DNA of 64,000 nt from Hydrangea macrophylla. Its lineage: Eukaryota; Streptophyta; Magnoliopsida; Cornales; Hydrangeaceae. Position 1 is the stretch's first letter; each line of letters opens with the position of its first letter. Location: assembly GCA_033977485.1 (NCBI GenBank), contig CM066983.1:68124010-68188009 (forward strand), given 5' to 3'. The notes beneath the pieces were generated by a model. The model was not told where the DNA came from. It did no database searches and saw only the letters and a program-made list of their open reading frames with translations. Shown here piece by piece: positions 20,394-29,275 of this stretch. The translations under genes and the position numbers were made by a program.

Positions 20394-22295
20394 ATGTATG
20401 CTTCTCTCTTAAAGAAAAGCAAGAATTTAATGGCTAACAAAACTTCCAAGTTTGTCCGTTACAAAATCATCCTGCTAATTGTCATCATCTTCAATCTTTG
20501 GGAGACCTCTGCACCCCAGTCATTACCTGACGTACCACTACCACCACTGTCTCCTCCAACACAGTCAATGCCTGATTTTCTAGCGACACCACCGCCGCCA
20601 TCAACACCACTGGAGCATCAAGCTGTACCGCGTTTTGAAAGAGATCAAGGTATTTTTATTTGGGGTCAAACGGGAATTGGATGGACGTTTATATAGTGAC
20701 GAACCTTTACGGAGTTCGAGGGGCAACACCCTTGGGCAAAACTTTTTGTGTTATATATTCTATTTTTGGATATTTTATTTTGTTAAAACTTTTGTTTTCT
20801 AAGAGGCTATTTGGAAAATCATAGAACTATTTTTTGTGGTTTATAAGTGAACCTACAAATTTAAGTGTTTAGTTAGTGTCAATTTCTTACATAGTAGTCC
20901 ATGCCCAGTCTAATAAGCATTTGAAAATTGTTTTTCTTGACAAATCAACAATACCTTGGTTTTCACAAAAAAATTATATAAAAAGTGAAACTTATTGAAC
21001 TGAACTTGGTCTAGTTTTGTATTTTCCCCAAAAGACCTTCAATAAAGGTCAAGCGTTTAGTGTAATTTGTAAAGCATGAACGATCATAAAATAATTTGAA
21101 TTAGGCTAAATTGAGAAATGATAAGAAAAAGTAACGGGATAAAGAATTTCATGTAGTTTGAATTACAATTGAAAAGTATACTACACACAATTTTGATTTC
21201 CTTTTCAAAATTTAAGCGACTGATTATATATATTCTATGTAATTTTTCTTAGTCCCACCTCAGCCCATCCTATGGTTTGCCCTTGCATAGGACTTTTGTT
21301 TCTCTTATGATGGTCAATAAAATAGCTTGTTAATTTTCTCTTTGCTTGTTCAATAGTTAGGCTCCCGTAGGTGACAACTTTTAGAGTTTACAAGTGAAAG
21401 CGATTATAGAAATCAAAAGATTAAGTGAAATTGTTGGCAAACCTACAATCTTGATTCAATTGCCAAAAAATGGTAGTAATACACAAAAATTTGCAATGGC
21501 CAAAAGTTTACATAGGATAACTTTAGGTCAAAATTATTTTGAATAATGATTGGGGCACAAAAGGATACAAAAAACTTCCACAAAATGAGTGGAAAGTCTA
21601 TGTGGCACAGTGGGACCTGCCAGCAATTAATGGAAACAATGCTTAATTACTGGCGGGGCCCACTGTGCCACATAGACTTTCCACTCATTTTGTGGATGTT
21701 TTTTGTATCCTTTTGTGCCCCTAGCATTGTTGAATTATTTTTTAGGATTGAATAACAAAGCTGAAGTTGTCAAATGGGCCCTTAGTTTCCGTTTTCATTT
21801 TTTGTTTTTTTGCTTTTTGTTTTGAGTAATGCTAGAGTCACAAAGAGATGCTCACAAAAGGATGTGGCATCCTATGTGGCACTCATGTGGTAGTAGGATC
21901 CACCACACCTAACTCTGCCACATAGGTGTCACATCCTTTAGTGAGCATCTCTTTGTGGCTCTTTTGTGACTTTAGTATTACCCTTTTGTTTTTTGGCTTT
22001 TTGTATTTATTTTTATTATTTTTTTAAATTTTATTGTTATTTATTTTTATTTTTTTAATCATTTCGTATAGTGATCTTGTACAAAAACATAGGTGACACG
22101 CTCGGGGAGGGGGGCAAGTGTCGAAAATATTTTCTTAGGCTTTATCCTTTTCTTTTTTTTTTTTTCCCCTCTTAAAATAGTGATATATTGTAAGCCAAAA
22201 TGAGGAAAAAAAAAATGTTGATTTTATGGTTTTCCAGACCTGAGAATATATATCTTTGCAAAAAAAAAAAAACACTTGAGAATATAGACACTACT

Positions 22296-22347
<52 letters not shown>

Positions 22348-23943
22348 CTGCAATACGTACAAACTAGAAGACCATTGCCCACATTACAAATGGTAACTGA
22401 AAGGCATAGGCTCATTCTCATCAAATATATGCATATATTCATATATTTCTCTCTTGAAGAAAAGCAAGAAATTAATTGGTTAAGCTCCCTCGTTGGCAAC
22501 AGCTTTTCTGTGAAAGTGATTATAAAAATCCAAAAGTTAAAGTGATATTGCTGGTAAACCAGATTTTGTGATTCTATTGCAAAAAAATTTGAGTAAATCT
22601 CAGAAACAGGAGCTGCCATAAGAAATGGGCCATTGGCCCCTTAGTATTGAAAGTGAAGATTTTTAAAAGGTTAATTTTATTCAACTTTTTTTTTCTGTAA
22701 AATTAAATTTTTAAAAAATAAAGTTAAATTCAATTTTTTGCTTTATATTAATTTCTCTCTCAGTATGTTTTTAAGTTATTTTAATGTTTAAAAATTTTAT
22801 CAAAGGTTGGTTATCAAAACGGGCTCAAATTTTTAAATAATTAACTATAAGGTAATGCTATATCCACATAAAATATGCACTTATTACTCTTAACTATAAT
22901 ATTCTCAAACTATTGGACCAAGTGGACAACCTCATTGTGGTATGCATACTAATAAAAGAGAAGCCCAAGTGAACAATGACTTAGTGTAGTTGGTAAAAAG
23001 GTTTTTCTCATGCTACATTAATACTAGGGTTTGAACTTTACCCCTCCTCCCTTGGCCCTGACAAGTATAAATGTTTTCTAAACCACTACACCAAATGATC
23101 AAAAAAGGAGGGGCACAAGTTTTTCAATTTATAACCAAAGTCCCTTGTGGCCGAGTGGTAAGCATCTTGGGTGTACTACCCAAGAGGTTTAGTGTTCGAG
23201 TCATGGGGAGCGTGGCCACTGGAGTATTCACCTGGCGCCTCCAGGCCTCGGGGGATTAGTCGAGGTGCGCGCAAGCTGGCCCGGACACCCCCGATTACCC
23301 AAAAAAAAAAAAGTTTTTCAATTTATTGGTTCCAGGGATTTTGATTAATAATTTAATCAAGTTAACTTCAAGATTTTGAGGGTTCTTTTGTGGTAACTAT
23401 AATTTTTTTGTCCTAAAACTTTTGGTATTATCATGTTAAGTTTTTAAAACAACATAATCTTTTACATACGTAATTCAGAAATTCTATGTGAATAATAAAT
23501 TTGGTATTTCTCAACTTTATGAGGAATTCAAAGATCACGATTGTTTCTTACTAACTTTTAAGTAACGCCTTTCCTATATTACTGAATTTGACAGGAGCCA
23601 TTAGAAAAAATTCCATAATTTATACTCACTCAGCAAGCTAAAAACTATAAGTACCTTAATTTGTTTCAAAATCTGAATCCACCTATTTTATTTTTCAAAT
23701 GTTGCAAAATATTTTACAAAAAATGAAAACAAAAACGAAAATCAAAAACCACAACGTTATCCCCTTAATTTTTGTTAATTTAAATTCAGATGATTGGTAT
23801 ATTCTTAACTTTATTAACATCAAACAAAATCAGCAGTAAAATTGTTGATATCTGTTATTGCAGTGCCATGGGCACCTGCCAAAGCTGGTGACGTGAACGG
23901 AAGTGAGCCAGGAAATGCTCCGAAGTGCTGCCGAAGAAATTGA
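20394..23943 (+). CDS. Putative small secreted proline-rich peptide precursor, two exons
   Basis: Exon 1 (20394-20649) ends at an AAG|GTATTT donor; exon 2 (23864-23943) starts after TTATTGCAG and ends in TGA. Joining them keeps the frame and gives 111 residues. A second in-frame ATG at 20430 gives a better signal peptide: MANKTSKFVRYK, a hydrophobic core IILLIVIIFNLW, then ETSA. The middle is proline rich (PLPPLSPPTQ, TPPPPSTPL). The C-terminus reads PGNAPKCCRRN with a double cysteine and a basic end, the layout of a processed apoplastic peptide. I do not recognise a known peptide family (not CLE, CEP, IDA, PSK or RALF by eye). The 3.2-kb intron holds MITEs, a SINE and a broken copy of the gene. 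Support: TATA box, splice sites, poly(A) signal at 24024 and related copies; no expression evidence is available here. It could be a decayed gene. Confidence 0.5.
21541..21732. mobile_element. Mutator-type MITE, 192 bp, 9-bp target duplication
   Basis: Long inverted arms run from GAATAATGATTGGGGCACAA to TTGTGCCCCTAGCATTGTTG and include TGGAAAGTCTATGTGGCACA and its complement. The flanks are a perfect 9-bp duplication AATTATTTT (21532-21540 and 21733-21741), as made by Mutator-like transposases. No coding capacity. Confidence 0.88.
21825..21984. mobile_element. Mutator-type MITE, 160 bp
   Basis: Starts AGTAATGCTAGAGTCACAAA and ends GTGACTTTAGTATTACCCT, with arms pairing over about 60 bp (GAGATGCTCAC against GTGAGCATCTC). 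Flanks TTTGTTTTG and TTTGTTTTT give a 9-bp duplication with one mismatch. Shares the TAATGCTAG end with 29075-29266. Confidence 0.85.
22298..22343. repeat. (GA)n microsatellite
   Basis: About 23 GA units just before the partial gene copy. Confidence 0.9.
22366..22620 (+). pseudogene. Partial internal copy of the peptide gene (5' end fused to intron)
   Basis: 22366-22470 matches the 5' end of the gene at about 20335-20435 (AGGCTCATTCTCATCAAATA and CTCTTGAAGAAAAGCAAGAA), but the ATG of the signal-peptide start is replaced by ATTGG. From about 22480 it matches intron sequence at 21355-21470 (GTGAAAGTGATTATA-type block). The coding part of exon 1 is therefore deleted. It lies inside the intron of the intact copy, so it is a local tandem duplication followed by deletion, not a gene. 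Confidence 0.65.
23133..23310 (+). mobile_element. tRNA-derived SINE, 178 bp with 16-bp target duplication
   Basis: An A box (TGGCCGAGTGGT, 23148-23159) and B box (GTTCGAGTC, near 23194) of an RNA polymerase III promoter are followed by a tRNA-unrelated body and an A run. Flanking copies of AAGTTTTTCAATTTAT at 23117-23132 and 23311-23326 are identical, which proves retroposition into this site. The perfect duplication suggests a fairly recent insertion. The family is not assigned. Confidence 0.93.
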
Positions 23944-24023
23944 GGGTCCCCCAATTTCTTTCAAAGCTACAAAGCACTCGCAGAAAAATAAATCGCCTTG
24001 TGCGTATGATCATCATGATCTAT

Positions 24024-24029
24024 AATAAA
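24024..24029 (+). terminator. Poly(A) signal of the peptide gene
   Basis: AATAAA 80 bp after the stop codon, followed by GCAATGTTTCAGTGTTTTGG. It is conserved in the 3' remnant at 440-690. Confidence 0.5.
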
Positions 24030-24049
24030 GCAATGTTTCAGTGTTTTGG

Positions 24050-24423
24050 TTTATTTATTTTTTATTTTTTTTCAAATAGCTTTTGGTGCTAATAATGTGT
24101 TCATGGTTTAACATGATTAATAAAACTTTTATTGCTAAGGAAAAAAAATTGTCATGTCTGCATATGCAAAATACCATCTCCAACTTATAAATTATAAGCA
24201 AAAGTAAGACTTGCTTTTGTGTAAAAGTAATAATTGTATTGGAATACATCTTTAAAATTAGTTGCTTTTTCCCGGGGGGGGGTGTTTCGGGTTTGGGTTA
24301 GGGTTTGTGTTATGCCCTGGAACGGCAAAAATAGAGAAAAATAAATTTCTTTTTTTGGGTCCTTGGACAATGACTAGTGAATGTCACTTAATTGCATGTC
24401 CACACCACACAGTTCTAGATAAC
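24050..24423. other. Unassigned DNA downstream of the peptide gene
   Basis: No gene recognised. A G run CCCGGGGGGGGG lies near 24272. Confidence 0.5.
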
Positions 24424-24640
24424 AAAACAAGAGATTATGAAACTGTATCAATATAAACATTGCTACCACTATTACATCAGAGTTATAAAGTATACTATTA
24501 GAGTCTGAGGCAACACGCCTGATTTATAAAACAAGAGTCTGAAACTGTATCAATATAAACATTGCTACCACTATTACATTAGTGTTATAAAGTATACTAT
24601 TAGAGTCTGAGGCAACACGCCTGATTACAAAACGGAATAG
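24424..24640. repeat. 102-bp tandem duplication
   Basis: The block starting GAAACTGTATCAATATAAAC occurs at 24439 and 24541 and continues through GAGTCTGAGGCAACACGCCT in both copies with few differences. No function is apparent. Confidence 0.88.
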
Positions 24641-24663
24641 TAAAGTCTAACAGCAATGTAAAA

Positions 24664-24790
24664 CTACTATCTATCTTCGTCGTCTGTTGGCGTAGGGGTA
24701 AACGTCAGCATTGTAGCATAAGCGTCAGTAGTGGGGCCACCCTCTATGTACTCCCCCTTTGGGTAGTAGTCATTGTCATAGGGCTCGTTA
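24664..24790 (-). other. Possible terminal exon, tyrosine- and acid-rich
   Basis: On the minus strand, after a CCAATGCAG acceptor-like site, the frame reads NEPYDNDYYPKGEYIEGG and TFTPTPTDDEDR before a stop. Its composition resembles 57985-58107. I cannot name it; it may be the last exon of a retrotransposon-linked protein. Confidence 0.25.
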
Positions 24791-25079
24791 CCTGCATTGG
24801 AAGCAACAAGATAGTCTAGACGGGCAATGTCCAAGCAATAAAAGCCGTCAGCTTACTGAAAGCTATGTGAATAGAAACTAACCAAGTATCATAGATCTAA
24901 AGTAATTACCCGTTATGAAAGTTCATAAGGTATAGTTCTACTAATAATATCTTTCTCTTTATTCCATCCTTCCCTTGATCGATTACTCACGTCTTATAGA
25001 CGAGAACCTACAACATCTGACTCATAGATGAAAAGACTTCAATTGTAATACTCCTGGATACACCAATACTCTAACTACC

Positions 25080-25290
25080 GCGTATACGATAAATACGTAA
25101 TCCACCGCATGTCACAGATGCCACGTCATTCTACCGCGTATGCGATATATTCGCAATCCACCGCATGTCATAGACCTTACGTCGTCTATTACATATACTA
25201 TACATTCGTAATCCACCGCATGTCATAGACCTTACGCCGTCTACTACGTATACTATATATACGCAATCCACCGCATGTCATAGATATAAC
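25080..25290. repeat. ~55-bp tandem repeat in LTR D
   Basis: Four units start with AATCCACCGCATGTCA at about 25099, 25155, 25211 and 25265, with TATACTATA-type spacers. Confidence 0.82.
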
Positions 25291-25679
25291 ACTTCGAGCA
25301 CAGACACATCACTTGTATGGCCATGACTTAACGATGTCTACTAGTGATTCTGGTCCACAAGGACATAAGATCATATCACCACATGTTCCCGTAAGGATCC
25401 CAACTCTTAGCAAACCAACTACATTGTTGTACCATATTGATACATGACATTCCCAATGTGGCCAGACTACTATGATTAAAAGAGCAGATTATCAATACCG
25501 GATTAAGATCAATACATTACCAATGTCCTGAACCTGAATACGTTACTCACAACGTTATTTATTATTGTGTTCCATTGTCCCTTTATTCCGCAGTAACGCA
25601 TATAGAAAGAGTGGACTGATTTTTAAACAACTAAGCAGTGTGTAATATCAACAAGGGAAAATAATAACATTTTGTGAGT

Positions 25680-25850
25680 TTCAATCGATTGAGTCCTTCT
25701 CAATTGATTCAGAAGCAGGGGGTCTCGATCGATTGAGAAAATAAATTTCGATCGATTGAAACATTTTCAATAGATTGGACCAACAGTAGTTTCAAGCGAT
25801 TGAAACCATTTATATCGATTGAAAAAGAGTTCAATCGATTGAACGTCATC
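25680..25850. repeat. Cluster 1 of palindromic CAATCGATTG motifs
   Basis: About eight copies or half copies of TTCAATCGATTGAA and TCGATCGATTGAGA-type sequence. Self-complementary. Confidence 0.8.
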
Positions 25851-26334
25851 TTCTCCAAAAATTGAGCAGTGAAGCCCAACACTGGCTGGGGTGTGTTTGG
25901 GTCCGTTGTTTACATCCAAAACTTGTAAAATAGTACTGCTAAGCTATTGAGTGAGTTTAGAACTCACCTAAGTGATCAAAGGTGGGCTATGTGAGCTTGA
26001 GCTTCAAGGACTTCAATGACACCTCTTCTCTCTCCTCTGTCCGACTCTATCTGTCCCTTCCTTCTCTTCTGTCCTTTATCTTCTTCTCTTCCTTCTCTAT
26101 CATCTGTCTTCTTTCTCTCTGTGGATAGAATACACATATGGGTGTATGTGTGTATATATATATGAGGGTGTGCGTATAATGTATATATCTCTCTAATTCT
26201 CTGGTCTCAGCAAACACACACACACACATACACACACACATGCGCGCGAATGAGGGGTCACATATATATAGAGAAATGGAGGGGCATGGTAGCAGTTCTT
26301 GCATGAAATCTGGGATTACAGATAACAGCTTGTT

Positions 26335-26550
26335 CGATCGATTAAGAACATGTGGCTCAGTTTCGATCAATTGAAACAGGTTCGATCGATTGAACTAGGT
26401 GGTAATCATTACATTGATGTAGGTAGGTTTTCGATTGCTTGAATTGGGTTCGATCGATTGAAACCAAACAATTTCAATCGATTGAAACTACTTCAATCAA
26501 TTGAAACATAAAATTATCAATCGATTGAATAAAGTTCAATCGATTGAAAT
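26335..26550. repeat. Cluster 2 of palindromic CAATCGATTG motifs
   Basis: About nine copies or half copies including TTCAATCGATTGAAACTACT and GGTTCGATCGATTGAAACC. It lies just inside the start of LTR D. Confidence 0.8.
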
Positions 26551-26625
26551 AGGAATTTTAATTATAGAAAAGATAATTCTATAGAATCTCACTGTATTAT
26601 TCATACAAAAATGCAGGGTATTACA

Positions 26626-26889
26626 GTTCGAGTCTTGGTTTTCTTTAATGGGTGAGAAAAGTTAGATTGGGTTTATAATTTAATGCTTTTGCCAATTTGG
26701 GCCTCAGAGTCTTTTCTGTCTTAGTTTCTTTGTATTGATTGGTTTGGGGTCCTTTGTTTTTGGGCTGGTGTGGTTTTTACGAGTCCCTTTTTTTTGTTTC
26801 GGTTCCTTCTTTGCTTTTATGGGTTTTCTGGTAGTCTGCCTTCTTCGGGTTGTGTATTAGATATGCTTCTCTTTTGTGTGTGTGTGTGT
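26626..26889. other. Unassigned DNA between LTR D and arm B
   Basis: G/T-rich, non-coding; a short (TG)n tract lies at 26876-26889 at the edge of arm B. Confidence 0.5.
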
Positions 26890-28076
26890 CTTGGTTATTG
26901 ATTCTAGGGGCTGGTTGAATCATATCAGTATAAATTTTATGGATCTGTCGATGTGAATCGTTTGATTGTTTTTTGGGAAGCTTTTGCATTTAGCATTAGT
27001 TGATTTGAATTTCAATGATGATGCTTGGATGTCGAACTTCATCCAAGGGGCGATTCATTTTTGCACATATTGTCGATTGCAAATCTAATTTTCTGGTTCT
27101 CTTGCTGTCTTCTGGGATAGGGTAACATGGCGTAGTGTATGATCCCATATTTCATTGAATGGGTCTAGGTTTCTTTTCAATCAATAGTGCTTTTATAGTT
27201 GCTGTCAAAATTGTGTTGGTCTGTCAAAAATCTGAAGCTGATGCTGCCACTATGGTGCTGAATCTCTTTTTGATTTTGGTCCTCATGCCAAGGAATGAAA
27301 TAGCACATGAATAGAGTGCTGTTTGTTTTGCTAGGGGAAAAGTAATTAGGGAATGAGGCTTGGTTGATGTTTTATTCCTTGGGATTGGTGTATTGTTCTT
27401 CTTTCTAATTATTGGATCGTGGGTTTAGAGGTCTACTGAGGAGTTGCTGAGGAGTTTTAGCTAGGTTTGTCTGGGAGTGTGTCTTTGTTCCTACGGTGGG
27501 ACCTTTGGGGTGATTGCATGTTTGTTTAACTTTTGATTACCAATAAAATTGGATCCTTTGCTGTTAAAAAAAAAAAGGTTAGCTAGTGAAGATTACTGTG
27601 TAGGGTTTTACCTCGTGTTGTTAGGCTTATTTTTCCTTTGCCCCCTCTACTTCACAAGTGACCCCTCGGTGTTTTCAGACTAAAGTGAATATGTTAAAAC
27701 ATCTCTCAAAATAGCCCCAAATGGGGATTAAGTAGTATCAAACTTATCCCTACAGAGGAAAGTTTAAGTTTCAAAATTAACCCCACATAGGCAAGTAACC
27801 CTAAAATTAGCCCCACAAAAGGTAAGTATTAAAATTATCCCTAGATGGATGAGTTAAATGGCAACAATATCTCCACATATAGGGTTAACTCAAAAATTGA
27901 CCTCACAAAGGGGGTCAAGTGTTAATATTTTTGTCCAATTTTAGAAATTTCATATGAAAATCTTAACTGTTTGACTATAATCTAAAAATACAAGAGAGTT
28001 AAGTGTCAACTTTTAAAGTGCAGGAGGTAAACATGAAAATGAGCCTATACCACATGGAGGTAAAATGTAATTAACC

Positions 28077-28151
28077 CTATTATGTAATTGCAATTGGTGG
28101 GTGTATTGATGTAACCCTATTATGTAATTGCAATTGGTGGGTGTATTGATG
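28077..28151. repeat. ~37-bp tandem duplication in arm B
   Basis: The block CCCTATTATGTAATTGCAAT through GGGTGTATTGATG is present twice; arm A has it once. Confidence 0.85.
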
Positions 28152-28538
28152 ATGCTGAACCTTTCATAGTGTGCTCATGGTCTTGAAGTATTGGTTATTC
28201 TACAGTTTTGATATGGATAATGGAAGGTATATATATTCTGGTTAAATGCCAAGGCAATTGATGCTTCCTGGTTTTTTGGTACCTTGGTGTAAAATGTCCA
28301 AGATTTTTTTTAATTGATGTCGGAGGGTGTTTGTAATTGTTTTGATTTGAGTTGGGGTGATGTTTGGCACTGCTTTTAGAATGTCTGAGTCTATATTTGG
28401 GCTTGTTTCCCTTGTTTGCTTTCTTTTGTTGGGGTCCCAATTGGGCTTTTCTTAAGTGTTGGGATTTCTTTGTATTTCTTGGCTTTTTGGCCTTAGCAAT
28501 ATAATTAATCATTTCCTGTACAAAAAAAAAAAATGGTA

Positions 28539-28790
28539 CTCCCTCTGTCCCATTTTATGTGTCCTTTTTGGGGAATCCAACTATTTAAGGGGTCAAAAAG
28601 AATCTACACATAATTTACACAATTGCCTAAAATCATTGCACTTTCCTTTTTTGATTTGTTTTGGTGTTGATTGCAACGAAGTGTTGTTTGGAAAACTAAG
28701 TAAAATTTGCATACTAATTTAAGAAAGTGGAAAACAATTTTGGGACATCCCAAAAAGGAAAGGGGGATACATAAAATGGGACGGAGGGAG
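28539..28790. mobile_element. Stowaway MITE, 252 bp, in arm B
   Basis: Ends CTCCCTCTGTCCCATTTTAT and ATAAAATGGGACGGAGGGAG with TA target duplications at 28537-28538 and 28791-28792. Arm A at about 1018-1030 (CATTATTACC) has the undisturbed site with a single TA. Confidence 0.95.
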
Positions 28791-29074
28791 TAATAATGTA
28801 TTGTGTACCCAACATATCATAAGTGATTTCGAAACTCCAAAAATTAAAATGAAATTGATAAGAAAACAAACTATTGCAATGCAATCGCAAAAAATGTAAG
28901 TCAATTGTAGGAATTAATTGGCAATTGACCTAAAGTTGACCAAATTAGCTTTTGGCCAAATTATAGTTTTTTTGTGATTGCATAGCAGAAATATTGTTAC
29001 TGGAAGGGCCATTTGTAATCCTGGCTTGGTGATTGCGGATCCGGTCTGTGTGAGAATCACGTGTTCAATGTAAG

Positions 29075-29266
29075 AGTAATGCTAGACCACACCCCAAATC
29101 TCACACCCATCCATTCACACCCTGATGTGGACTAATGAGGAGAGGAGAGAGATTGTAAAGTGGCGTGGACCATAATGGATTCCATAGTCTCTCTCCTCTC
29201 CCCATTGGTCCACTTCAGGATGTGATGGATGTGTGTGAGATTTGGGTGTGGGTCTATCATTACCCT
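29075..29266. mobile_element. Mutator-type MITE, 192 bp
   Basis: Starts AGTAATGCTAGACCACACCC and ends GGGTCTATCATTACCCT. Flanks CAATGTAAG (29066-29074) and CAATGTCAG (29267-29275) give a 9-bp duplication with one mismatch. Arms pair over about 70 bp. Confidence 0.87.
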
Positions 29267-29275
29267 CAATGTCAG

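Larger units (their letters stand above)
20650..23863 (+). other. Intron of the peptide gene (transposon-loaded)
   Basis: A 3,214-bp interval from GTATTT to TTGCAG. It holds two MITEs (21541-21732, 21825-21984), a GA tract, a partial copy of the gene (22366-22620) and a SINE (23133-23310). AT-rich remainder without genes. Confidence 0.5.
24800..26625 (-). mobile_element. LTR or LTR fragment, family D (minus strand)
   Basis: The minus strand begins TGTAATACCCTGCATTTTTG at 26625, almost the same as the start of the plus-strand LTR at 34605 (TGTAATACCCGCCATTTTTG). It has a TATATATA element near 26270, an (AC)n/(TG)n-rich leader and two clusters of palindromic CAATCGATTGAA motifs. The 5' TG and general form suggest a chromovirus-like Ty3/gypsy LTR. 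The other end is not fixed, and no coding domain adjoins it. Confidence 0.5.
26890..29066 (-). repeat. Arm B of the 1.9-kb inverted repeat
   Basis: Reverse complement of 742-2660 with the same order of parts. It differs by a Stowaway insertion (28539-28790) and a 36-bp tandem duplication (28077-28151). The right end is followed at once by a Mutator-type MITE. Confidence 0.8.

Noticed and set aside
21546..21755. 69-codon frame MIGAQKDTKNFHK...
   Set aside because: It lies within a hairpin MITE with target duplications.
23133..23310. tRNA gene
   Set aside because: A and B boxes are present but the cloverleaf is not kept and a body with poly(A) and a 16-bp target duplication follows, so it is a SINE.
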